Assembly (NCBI GenBank): GCA_946481735.1
Contig: CAMLOU010000158.1
Location: forward strand, 1-9,460
Source of the DNA: an uncultured Cellvibrio sp.
Lineage (GTDB): Bacteria; Pseudomonadota; Gammaproteobacteria; Pseudomonadales; Cellvibrionaceae
Length of the DNA: 9,460 nucleotides
Direction: 5' to 3'
This document shows positions 1-7,182 of this stretch, piece by piece (within the stretch, counting starts at the first letter, position 1; the number at the start of each line of letters is the position of its first letter). Both the position numbers and the translations under genes were made by a program. Below the pieces are notes generated by a model, which saw only the letters and a list, made by a program, of their open reading frames with translations, searched no databases and was not told where the DNA came from.

Positions 1-15
1 TCACATCACTTATTT

Positions 16-45
16 CTGTAATTTCAGAAATTACTGAAATTACAG
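16..45. promoter_or_regulatory. Inverted-repeat operator upstream of the GbsR/MarR regulator
   Basis: CTGTAATTTCAG (16-27) and its exact reverse complement CTGAAATTACAG (34-45) are separated by the 6-bp spacer AAATTA. The arms are perfect over 12 bp and AT-rich, which is typical of operators bound by dimeric winged-helix regulators of the MarR class. The right arm runs into the ribosome binding site AGGA (44-47), 7 bases before the ATG at 55. A protein bound here would block expression of the regulator gene itself, so autorepression is the simplest reading. Overlapping AATTTCAG-type half sites inside the dyad would also allow two dimers side by side. The promoter is not resolved because the window begins only 15 bp upstream of the dyad. 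The repeat is seen directly; the binding protein is inferred. Confidence 0.7.
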
Positions 46-54
46 GAAACACTT

Positions 55-612
55 ATGCCTATCTCAATCACCCCCATGATCCAGGCATGCATCCTCCACT
101 TCGGCGAAATGGGTAGCCGTTGGGGAATTAACCGTACCGTCGGCCAGATGTATGCCTTATTGGTGCTCAGCCCTGAACCGCTCACAGCCGATCATATTGC
201 CGAGGCGCTGGGCTTTTCCCGCTCCAACGTCAGTATGGGGCTCAAAGAATTACAGTCATGGGAACTGGTGCGCCTGCAACATATCCCCGGTGATCGTAAA
301 GAATATTATTCCGCGCCAGCGGATGTGTGGGAAATTGCCAAAACGCTGATCGAGCAACGTCGCAAACGCGAAATTGACCCAACTCTTTCTACCTTGCGCG
401 GTCTGCTTATGAACAAGCCAGCCAGCCCCGATGAACAGTACGCGCAACAACGCATGCAGGAAATGCATGATCTGATTGAAATGCTGACACTCTGGACAAC
501 GGAGATTCAGCGGCTCGATACGGACCGCCTGCACAAACTGCTCAAACTCGGCAACAGCATTGGCAAGGTGCTGGATATGAAAGACAAATGGTTAAGCACA
601 GCGAAACATTAA
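55..612 (+). CDS. GbsR/MarR-family transcriptional regulator
   Basis: This 185-residue cytoplasmic protein is probably a DNA-binding repressor of the COG1510 (GbsR-like) branch of the MarR superfamily. The N-terminal stretch around residues 18-31 (GEMGSRWGINRTVGQ) is characteristic of that branch. A winged helix follows: helix-turn-helix about 43-68, recognition helix SRSNVSMGLKEL at 55-66, and wing about 72-85 with the GDRKEYY turn. The C-terminal half is helical and should form the dimer interface. It has a single cysteine (Cys12), so a disulfide switch within one chain is not possible. The ATG at 55 is preceded by AGGA, and an inverted-repeat operator overlaps this site. cydA follows 86 bp downstream on the same strand, so cydAB is the likely target besides its own gene. 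The family also includes regulators of osmoprotectant genes; the ligand here is unknown. Confidence 0.88.
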   Translation: MPISITPMIQACILHFGEMGSRWGINRTVGQMYALLVLSPEPLTADHIAEALGFSRSNVSMGLKELQSWELVRLQHIPGDRKEYYSAPADVWEIAKTLIEQRRKREIDPTLSTLRGLLMNKPASPDEQYAQQRMQEMHDLIEMLTLWTTEIQRLDTDRLHKLLKLGNSIGKVLDMKDKWLSTAKH

Positions 613-613
613 C

Positions 614-646
614 CTAGGTCGGATTAGCCGCACGGCGTAATCCGAC
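614..646 (+). repeat. REP-like palindrome between the regulator and cydA
   Basis: After a CTAG head (614-617), GTCGGATTA (618-626) pairs with TAATCCGAC (638-646). Inside, GCC (627-629) pairs with GGC (634-636) around the loop GCAC, leaving G637 bulged. A short head, an imperfect stem and a bulge are the hallmarks of REP elements of the GTAG class that RAYT transposases are thought to mobilise. A second copy with the same stem lies at 3151-3182 on the opposite strand. The element begins 2 bp after the regulator stop codon and could act as a transcript 3' end or weak terminator. The head here is CTAG rather than GTAG, so this copy may be decayed. Confidence 0.7.
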
Positions 647-686
647 AAAAAGTGTTGTTTACGCAACCGTTCACGCCGCTTTTTTT
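633..686 (+). promoter_or_regulatory. Possible alternative (terminator-like) fold in the cydA leader
   Basis: CGGCGT (633-638), the right-hand part of the REP hairpin, is exactly complementary to ACGCCG (673-678). That second segment is followed directly by C and a run of seven T (680-686), 12 bp before the cydA start. A small hairpin GTTG/CAAC (654-657/664-667) lies in the loop. The REP stem and this longer stem cannot form together, so the layout resembles an attenuator. The loop is long and the stem short, so this is speculative. I see no good -35/-10 pair in the 86-bp gap. Confidence 0.2.
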
Positions 687-698
687 GAGGTACCTCGT

Positions 699-2060
699 AT
701 GGAGTTAGATACCTTCCTGCTCTCCCGCATCCAGTTCGCGGCCAATATCAGTTTCCATATTTTATTTCCCACCATCACCATCGCACTATGTTGGTTCCTG
801 TTGTTTTTCCGCGTGCAATACAACCGCACGCAGGATGACGTCTGGATGCGCTGCTATCGTTTCTGGGTGAAGATTTTTGCGTTGAGTTTTGCAATCGGTG
901 TTGTCAGCGGTTTGGTGATGTCGTTTCAATTTGGCACCAATTGGCCCGGCTATATGGAAACGGTGGGTAACATCGCCGGCCCCTTGTTAGGTTATGAAGT
1001 CTTAACGGCCTTTTTTCTTGAAGCCACTTTTCTTGGCATCATGTTGTTCGGTATTAATCGTGTCTCAGCCCGTGTGCATACACTTGCCACGCTATTGGTC
1101 GCCATTGGTACCAGCCTCTCGGCCTTCTGGATTCTCGCTTTAAATTCGTGGATGCAAACACCTGCCGGATTCGAAATGCGCGACGGCGTCGCCTTTCCCC
1201 TGAGTTGGTGGGAGATTATCTTCAATCCTTCGATGCCGTACCGTTTGACGCATATGATGCTCGCATCCGGTTTGACCGCTGCGTTTTTAATTGCGGGAAT
1301 CTCTGCGTACCGTATCTTGAAAGGCGATCATAAGCCCGCACCGCGGCTGGCCTTAAAGGTCGGCGTTTTCGCGGCAGCCATCCTGATACCCTTGCAAATT
1401 CTCATGGGCGATTTGCACGGCCTGAATACCCTGAAACACCAGCCGGCAAAAATTGCCGCAATGGAAGCCATTTGGGAAACCGGAAACCGTGTGCCGTTGG
1501 TGTTGTTCGCGATCCCCGACGAAATTGAAAAGAAAAATCTGTTCGCGATTGAAGTGCCCGACTTCGCCAGCTTGATCCTGACGCACAATGTTGAAGGCGA
1601 GCTGAAAGGATTAAACGAATTCCAGGGTGAACATCCGCCCGTAAAACCCTTGTTCTATGGATTTCGCTTGATGGTCGGTGTCGGTCTGTTGATGTTGATT
1701 ATCTCCTGGACCTCAAGCGCATTGTTATGGCGTAGAAAAAGCCTGCCACCATTGATGCTACGCGTACTGGTTGCCATGAGCTTTTCCGGCTGGATCGCTA
1801 CGCTCGCCGGTTGGTATGTAACGGAAATCGGCCGGCAACCTTACCTGGTCACCGGCGTATTAAAAACAGCGGATGCCGTCACCAGCGTCGCAAGCAGCAA
1901 TGTCGGTATTTCACTCAGTATTTATCTAACGCTCTATGCAGTATTGCTGATTGCCTATATTCGTACCTTGTTCGTTATGGCTCGCAAATCGGTGCTGGTT
2001 GATCGTCTCGATGAGATGCCGACACTGCAAGAACAACACAATCCGATTCACGGCAAATAA
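699..2060 (+). CDS. cydA: Cytochrome bd-type quinol oxidase subunit I (CIO-like)
   Basis: Subunit I of the inner-membrane cytochrome bd oxidase oxidises quinol, reduces O2 to water and holds haems b558, b595 and d. The expected residues are visible: His20 (high-spin haem ligand), Glu100 and Glu108 in transmembrane helix 3, His185 and Met325 (haem b558 ligands), and GRQPY at 378-382. The quinol-site segment QPAKIAAMEAIWET (248-261) is conserved. The protein has 453 residues against about 520 in E. coli CydA, with the difference in the Q loop before FRLMVG. This puts it in the short-Q-loop class that includes the Pseudomonas cyanide-insensitive oxidase CioA. The Tyr of GRQPY, where E. coli has Trp, fits that class. 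GAGG at 687-690, within the palindrome GAGGTACCTC, is the ribosome binding site for the ATG at 699. cydB follows after 27 bp, so the two are cotranscribed. cioA would be an equally valid name. Confidence 0.96.
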   Translation: MELDTFLLSRIQFAANISFHILFPTITIALCWFLLFFRVQYNRTQDDVWMRCYRFWVKIFALSFAIGVVSGLVMSFQFGTNWPGYMETVGNIAGPLLGYEVLTAFFLEATFLGIMLFGINRVSARVHTLATLLVAIGTSLSAFWILALNSWMQTPAGFEMRDGVAFPLSWWEIIFNPSMPYRLTHMMLASGLTAAFLIAGISAYRILKGDHKPAPRLALKVGVFAAAILIPLQILMGDLHGLNTLKHQPAKIAAMEAIWETGNRVPLVLFAIPDEIEKKNLFAIEVPDFASLILTHNVEGELKGLNEFQGEHPPVKPLFYGFRLMVGVGLLMLIISWTSSALLWRRKSLPPLMLRVLVAMSFSGWIATLAGWYVTEIGRQPYLVTGVLKTADAVTSVASSNVGISLSIYLTLYAVLLIAYIRTLFVMARKSVLVDRLDEMPTLQEQHNPIHGK

Positions 2061-2087
2061 ATTGCACTGACGTAACTGAGGTTTGTT

Positions 2088-3095
2088 ATGGATTTAACAG
2101 GTGAAGCTTATTGGTTGCCGGTCATCTTTACCGGCTTGATGGGGCTAGCGTTTCTGATTTACGCCATGCTGGATGGATATGATCTCGGTGTTGGCATTTT
2201 ATTACCCGCCGATTCCGACCCGCAACGCGATACGATGATTGCCTCTATCGGCCCCTTCTGGGATGCCAACGAAACCTGGTTGGTGTTGGGTGTCGGCATT
2301 TTATTGATTGCCTTTCCAAGCGCCCACAGTTTAATTCTCTACCATTTTTATTTGCCGGTAACCGCGATGCTGGGCGGGTTGATCATGCGCGGCGTCGCGT
2401 TTGATTTTCGCGCTAAAGCACCGGCAGACCACAAAGAATTGTGGGACCGGATTTTTAAATTCGGTTCGTTACTGGCCACATTGGCGCAGGGTTATATGTT
2501 GGGCATGTTCGTGATGGGGTTTGAAGAAACACCCGCGGCTTTCGCCTTTGCAGGGCTCAGCGCCATTTGCGTCACCGCGGGTTACAGCTTTATCGGTGCC
2601 GCCTGGCTGGTCATGAAAACCGAAGGAGAATTACAGATGCGCGCCGCTTATTGGGCGCGCATCTGCATGTGGTTTATGGCGTTGGGTATTATCGCCGTAT
2701 CTGCCGTAAACCCGTTGATGAGTCACAACGTTTTTGAGAAGTGGTTTGGTAGCCCCTTGTCGCTGTTGTTGCTGATTATTCCGGCGGTCTGCTTTGTGGC
2801 CTTTATGATGGTTGAACGCTATCTCAGCAAATTTCCCTATGAAAATGATTTTGGTTGTGGCATCCCGTTTATTGGCGCTGCGATTATTTTTATCTTGTGT
2901 TTTTTTGCGCTGGGCTACAGCTTCTTCCCGTACATCGTCCTGGGTGAGATGGACATCTGGCAGGCGGCCAGTGCACCGGAATCGCTGTGGTTTATTTTGG
3001 TGGGTGTGATGATTGTGTTGCCGGCGATTATTGCCTACACGATTTTTTCTTACCGGGTGTTTTGGGGGAAGGCGACGGAGTTGCGGTATTACTAA
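2088..3095 (+). CDS. cydB: Cytochrome bd-type quinol oxidase subunit II
   Basis: Subunit II is the haem-free partner of CydA and stabilises the oxidase in the inner membrane. It has 335 residues, close to the usual length for CydB of the short-Q-loop class. Family motifs are clear: LDGYDLGVGIL near residues 28-38, GPFWDANETWLV at 55-66 and RGVAFDFR near 101-108. The conserved acidic residues Asp29 and Asp59 are present. About eight or nine hydrophobic helices run through the chain. GAGG lies about 6 bases before the ATG at 2088. The gene ends 55 bp before a REP-like palindrome and converges with proB. No small CydX-like reading frame is visible in the 99 bp downstream, and the assembly transporter genes cydDC are not in the window. 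Confidence 0.96.
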   Translation: MDLTGEAYWLPVIFTGLMGLAFLIYAMLDGYDLGVGILLPADSDPQRDTMIASIGPFWDANETWLVLGVGILLIAFPSAHSLILYHFYLPVTAMLGGLIMRGVAFDFRAKAPADHKELWDRIFKFGSLLATLAQGYMLGMFVMGFEETPAAFAFAGLSAICVTAGYSFIGAAWLVMKTEGELQMRAAYWARICMWFMALGIIAVSAVNPLMSHNVFEKWFGSPLSLLLLIIPAVCFVAFMMVERYLSKFPYENDFGCGIPFIGAAIIFILCFFALGYSFFPYIVLGEMDIWQAASAPESLWFILVGVMIVLPAIIAYTIFSYRVFWGKATELRYY

Positions 3096-3150
3096 AAAAC
3101 TCTGCAAGATTGCTGTGCTGCTGCGTGGTACTTCTTAAATTGGGGAGAGT

Positions 3151-3182
3151 GTCGGATTACGCCTTTGGCTAATCCGACCTAC
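3151..3182 (-). repeat. REP-like palindrome between convergent cydB and proB
   Basis: Read on the - strand, a GTAG head (3182-3179) is followed by GTCGGATTA, GCC, loop AAA, GGC, a bulged G, and TAATCCGAC ending at 3151. Stem and bulge match the copy at 614-646 exactly; the loop (AAA against GCAC) and the head differ. The GTAG head and bulged stem fit the REP class associated with RAYT transposases. It lies between two convergent genes, 55 bp after the cydB stop and 12 bp after the proB stop. It could serve as a bidirectional transcript end, although neither side carries a long T run. Confidence 0.78.
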
Positions 3183-3194
3183 GATCTGCGCAGC

Positions 3195-4316
3195 TCAGGA
3201 GAGGACGAGGTTGTCGCGGTGGATAAGTTCTTCGTCGTCTTTGTAGCCAAGCAGTGTTTCAATTTTGCTGCTCGGTTTTCCGATGATCTTGCGTGCTTCG
3301 TCAGCGTGGTAGTTCACCAGACCACGCGCGATTTCTCGCCCGTCGGGCGCCACACAAATAACCATGTCACCGCGCGTAAAATTACCGCGTACTTCTTTTA
3401 CACCGACAGGCAATACACTTTTGCCCTGTTCACGCACGACGCGCACCGCGCCATCATCCAGTACGAGAGTACCACGCGTTTGCAGTTGCCCGGAGATCCA
3501 GCGCTTGCGCGCCGCTTGCGGTTGCTGCTGCGCCCACAGAAAGGTGCCAATGTTATCGCCGTCTGCCAACCGCAATAACGCGTTTTCAATTCGGCCACCG
3601 ACAATCACCGTGTCCGCACCCGAGCGGGCCGCCACGCGGGCCGCGCGCACTTTGGTGATCATGCCACCACGCCCCAACACGCCACCGCCGCCCGCCATTT
3701 TTTCCAGCTCTGGCTCTTCAGCAGCGATTTCGCTGAGCAATTTCGCATTCGGATTACTGCGCGGATCACTGTCGTACATCCCCAACTGATCGGTAAGAAT
3801 GACCAACAAATCCGCTTCAATTAAATTGGCGACGAGTGCACCCAGAGTGTCGTTATCGCCAAAGCGGATTTCATCTGTCACCACCGTGTCGTTTTCATTG
3901 ATAACAGGAATCACACTTAAACCAATCAAGGTTTTTAACGTGGAGCGAGCATTCAAATAACGCTGGCGCGAAGAGAGGTCATCGTGATCAAGTAATACCT
4001 GTGCAGTGAGCAAACCGTAGCGCTGAAATTCCACTTCGTAGGTTTGCACCAGGCTCATCTGTCCGACGGCGGCAGCGGCTTGCAGCTGGTGAATTTCCGT
4101 AGGGCGGGACGACCACCCCAGGCGACGCATACCCGCCGCTACGGCACCGGAAGAGACCAATACCAGCTCAATGCCTTGCTGACGCAGCTTGGCCATTTGC
4201 GCAACCCAGCCAGCGATTGCCTGGGCATCCAGCCCTTTGCCATCGTTGGTCAGCAGCGCGCTGCCGATCTTGACTACCCAGCGCTTGGCCTGGGGGATGA
4301 GATCTCGTTTGCTCAT
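3195..4316 (-). CDS. proB: Glutamate 5-kinase with C-terminal PUA domain
   Basis: ProB phosphorylates glutamate to glutamyl 5-phosphate, the first and feedback-controlled step of proline synthesis, in the cytoplasm. The amino-acid-kinase domain covers about residues 10-260. It shows KIGSALLT (16-23), SSGAVAAG (55-62), NENDTV (140-145) and FGDND (152-156). Ser56, Asp143 and Asn155 correspond to the glutamate-contacting Ser50, Asp137 and Asn149 of the E. coli enzyme. A PUA domain occupies about 280-365, as in the full-length bacterial form, giving 373 residues. I start the gene at the ATG at 4316. An in-frame TTG one codon upstream is possible but unlikely, because TAAGG at the end of obgE sits better for the ATG. 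Only 4 bp separate it from the obgE stop codon, so the two are cotranscribed and probably translationally coupled. The obgE-proB pairing is known from Pseudomonas. Later proline-pathway genes are not present here. Confidence 0.96.
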   Translation of the reverse strand: MSKRDLIPQAKRWVVKIGSALLTNDGKGLDAQAIAGWVAQMAKLRQQGIELVLVSSGAVAAGMRRLGWSSRPTEIHQLQAAAAVGQMSLVQTYEVEFQRYGLLTAQVLLDHDDLSSRQRYLNARSTLKTLIGLSVIPVINENDTVVTDEIRFGDNDTLGALVANLIEADLLVILTDQLGMYDSDPRSNPNAKLLSEIAAEEPELEKMAGGGGVLGRGGMITKVRAARVAARSGADTVIVGGRIENALLRLADGDNIGTFLWAQQQPQAARKRWISGQLQTRGTLVLDDGAVRVVREQGKSVLPVGVKEVRGNFTRGDMVICVAPDGREIARGLVNYHADEARKIIGKPSSKIETLLGYKDDEELIHRDNLVLS

Positions 4317-4320
4317 CAAA

Positions 4321-5535
<1,215 letters not shown>

Positions 5536-5541
5536 TTAACC

Positions 5542-5571
5542 AAAATATTTAAACTAATCAATCCTGAACAA
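5542..5571 (-). promoter_or_regulatory. Candidate promoter for obgE-proB
   Basis: On the - strand TTGTTC (5571-5566) and TATTTT (5547-5542) are separated by 18 bp in an AT-rich stretch between the rpmA terminator and the obgE start. Transcription would begin near 5535, about 15 bases before the ATG and just ahead of the GGGAG ribosome binding site. Both boxes are imperfect and other registers are possible (for example TTGATC at 5579-5574). The location makes a promoter likely; the exact boxes are uncertain. Confidence 0.35.
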
Positions 5572-5603
5572 ACGATCAAACTGCTTGTGGCGGCATCCTG
5601 AAT

Positions 5604-5635
5604 AAAAAAAGCCCTGACGACAACGACAGGGCTTT
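5604..5635 (-). terminator. Intrinsic terminator of rplU-rpmA
   Basis: On the - strand AAAGCCCTG (5635-5627) pairs perfectly over 9 bp with CAGGGCTTT (5616-5608) around a 10-base loop. The 3' arm runs into a T tract that continues through 5604, giving seven consecutive T. It lies 57 bp after the rpmA stop codon and 84 bp before the obgE start. This is the clearest intrinsic terminator in the window. It would end or reduce transcription from the ribosomal-protein pair before obgE. Confidence 0.9.
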
Positions 5636-5692
5636 ATTCTTCTCAGGTGCCAGCGCCAGTCAAGCAGCGCAAGCTATGATCCGCAATCGCAA

Positions 5693-5950
5693 TCAGGCAG
5701 CAACGATGCTGACGAATTTACGATTGTTTGGACCTTTAACCTCGAATTTCACTTGACCGTCAGCCTTGGCAAACAAGGTGTGGTCTTTACCAATACCTAC
5801 GTTCACACCAGCATGAAAACGGGTGCCACGTTGACGAACGATGATGCTGCCCGCCGGAACCACTTCACCGCCAAAGGCTTTAACGCCGAGGCGTTTCGCT
5901 TGTGAATCGCGACCGTTGCGGGTACTACCGCCAGCTTTCTTGTGAGCCAT
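5693..5950 (-). CDS. rpmA: 50S ribosomal protein L27
   Basis: L27 is a small basic protein of the large ribosomal subunit whose N-terminus reaches the peptidyl transferase centre. The 85-residue sequence opens with [19 protein letters not shown], the family signature without the N-terminal extension that is cleaved in Firmicutes. It also carries [22 protein letters not shown] at 27-48, written here as two adjoining motifs, GGEVVPAG and [21 protein letters not shown] lies about 6 bases before the ATG. It follows rplU after a 12-bp gap in one transcription unit and is closed by the terminator at 5604-5635. Nothing in it is unusual. Confidence 0.98.
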   Translation of the reverse strand: MAHKKAGGSTRNGRDSQAKRLGVKAFGGEVVPAGSIIVRQRGTRFHAGVNVGIGKDHTLFAKADGQVKFEVKGPNNRKFVSIVAA

Positions 5951-5962
5951 TTTCTATTCCTC

Positions 5963-6274
5963 TTAACCTTGGATACCAGTGATTTTCACTTCGGTAAACC
6001 ATTGACGGTGACCTTGACGCTTCATGGAGTGCTTACGACGCTTGAATTTGATAATTCTCACTTTGTCTGCACGACCGTGGGCAACCACTTCTGCGGTCAC
6101 TTTAGCGCCGGCTACCACTGGCGCGCCGATTTTCACGTCGCTGCCGGTGCCTACCAGGTAAACTTTATCGAATTCTACAGTGCCACCGGTGGCCACTTCG
6201 ATTTTTTCGAGCTTCAGGGTTTCACCTTCCACTACACGGTGCTGCTTGCCACCGCTTTCAAAGATTGCGTACAT
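5963..6274 (-). CDS. rplU: 50S ribosomal protein L21
   Basis: L21 is an early-assembling 23S rRNA-binding protein of the large ribosomal subunit. The 103-residue chain starts [14 protein letters not shown] and contains [20 protein letters not shown] near residues 64-83 and [14 protein letters not shown] near the end, all family signatures. Length is standard. GGAG lies 7 bases before the ATG at 6274. It is the first gene of the rplU-rpmA unit and has a strong promoter about 95 bp upstream, with a leader of some 88 bases that could hold regulatory structure. Confidence 0.98.
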   Translation of the reverse strand: MYAIFESGGKQHRVVEGETLKLEKIEVATGGTVEFDKVYLVGTGSDVKIGAPVVAGAKVTAEVVAHGRADKVRIIKFKRRKHSMKRQGHRQWFTEVKITGIQG

Positions 6275-6362
6275 AGTTGCTCCAATACACGCTTGGACGA
6301 CACGAAGTAGCTGAGCGGCATGCTCTGGCGTTTGGGACTAGCGTCGTATGGGGTTTTCAGGG
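6275..6362 (-). promoter_or_regulatory. rplU 5' leader with short hairpins
   Basis: Between the predicted transcription start near 6362 and the rplU ATG lies a leader of about 88 bases. On the - strand it can form GAGC/GCTC (6325-6322 with 6316-6313) and CCAA/TTGG (6296-6293 with 6285-6282). The second hairpin lies just before the GGAG ribosome binding site and includes part of it. A competing long-range pairing joins the segments at 6341-6349 and 6285-6292 with one bulged base. L21 leaders that control their own operon are known in some bacteria. I do not recognise a known motif here, so a regulatory role is only a suggestion. Confidence 0.3.
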
Positions 6363-6368
6363 GCGGCG

Positions 6369-6397
6369 ATTGTATGCCAGGCACAGGTAAAGTACAA
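6369..6397 (-). promoter_or_regulatory. Sigma70-type promoter of rplU-rpmA
   Basis: On the - strand the -35 box TTGTAC (6397-6392) and the -10 box TACAAT (6374-6369) are separated by exactly 17 bp. The predicted start is near 6362. The boxes match the consensus at 4 of 6 and 5 of 6 positions, as suits a highly expressed ribosomal protein operon. The promoter lies between the end of the upstream esterase gene (6442) and rplU, so the ribosomal unit is independent of the esterases. Confidence 0.75.
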
Positions 6398-6441
6398 GTC
6401 GGACAGGGTTGAAAAATGATCGTCCCGCGACTGTACAAAGG

Positions 6442-7182
6442 TTATTTCAACCATCTGGCCAGCTGCAAATGCTGCCGTTTAACTTCCGCCACAAACAACG
6501 CGGCCACCTGCCGCGCGCCCTCGACCTGCAAATGTGTGTTGTCTTGCTTGCCCTCCGGCGGCAGGTTGGCATATTGGCCGGGCGCGGTGTGCATATACAA
6601 CTGCTTACTTGCCTCTGGCCCCGCCTGTGTTAGCCAGACGGCAGTGAGCTGATTTAAATCCACCAGGGGAACGGCAGCCTCACGGGCTAGCTCGCGGACG
6701 ACAGCAGGGTAATCTCCCAGCGTTTCCTGCAAGCGGCCTTGGTCATCAAAGTGGCGGCGGCGAATGGACGTTACCAGGATCACGTCTGCGCCCTTGCTTC
6801 GCGCTTCCTCTATGTATGCCAGCAGGTTGGCGCGATAGTCCGTCCAGGGTTCAGCGTAGCGCGCCGGGTCCTGGATCTTTTGATCGTTATGACCAAAGCC
6901 GATAACCACCAGGTCGCCCTGCTGGAGCTGATCCACCACCATCTGCCAGCGTCCCTCATCGCGAAAGCTCTTGGTGCTGCGACCGTTCATGGCGTGGTTT
7001 TGCACATGTATACCCGGCACAAGGAATTCGGGCAACATTTGCCCCCAACCGTGTTCAGGGTATTTATGTTCGGGTTGATCGGCCATGGTGGAATCGCCGA
7101 CGAGAAACAGGGTTGGCGCAGCAGAGTAAGTAGCGCAGGCGGCGAGACAACAGGCCGCCAGAATAACCATCAACGCTTTCAT
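6442..7182 (-). CDS. Exported SGNH/GDSL esterase, CE12-like (rhamnogalacturonan acetylesterase type)
   Basis: This 246-residue protein is probably a secreted esterase that removes acetyl groups from plant polysaccharide. SGNH blocks are in order: GDSTM with nucleophile Ser31 (29-33), the block II glycine in NGRSTKSF (66-73), GHND (97-100), and DNTH with Asp214 and His217. The GDSTM, GRST, GHND and DxTH set is that of CE12-like rhamnogalacturonan acetylesterases. The N-terminus is hydrophobic with a lipobox LAAC ending at Cys16, so it is probably an outer-membrane-directed lipoprotein. A very strong ribosome binding site, GGAGGTGA (7194-7187), lies 4 bases before the ATG, inside the 3' end of the preceding esterase gene. 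The stop of that gene overlaps this start as ATGA, so the two are translationally coupled. The substrate (pectin, xylan or other acetylated glycan) cannot be settled from sequence alone. I see no convincing terminator after it. Confidence 0.88.
   Translation of the reverse strand: MKALMVILAACCLAACATYSAAPTLFLVGDSTMADQPEHKYPEHGWGQMLPEFLVPGIHVQNHAMNGRSTKSFRDEGRWQMVVDQLQQGDLVVIGFGHNDQKIQDPARYAEPWTDYRANLLAYIEEARSKGADVILVTSIRRRHFDDQGRLQETLGDYPAVVRELAREAAVPLVDLNQLTAVWLTQAGPEASKQLYMHTAPGQYANLPPEGKQDNTHLQVEGARQVAALFVAEVKRQHLQLARWLK

Noticed and set aside
687..696. GAGGTACCTC, a perfect 10-bp palindrome, as an operator before cydA
   Set aside because: It is short and includes the ribosome binding site. 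Nothing links it to the regulator's dyad at 16-45, so it may be coincidental.
3096..3150. A CydX-like small gene after cydB
   Set aside because: No ATG-initiated hydrophobic frame is present in this stretch.
3165..3789. Two + strand frames antisense to the 3' part of proB
   Set aside because: proB is complete and conserved on the - strand; these frames have no plausible ribosome binding site or domain.
4317..4319. TTG as the start of proB
   Set aside because: The ATG directly after it has better spacing from TAAGG and matches the usual N-terminus MSKRD.
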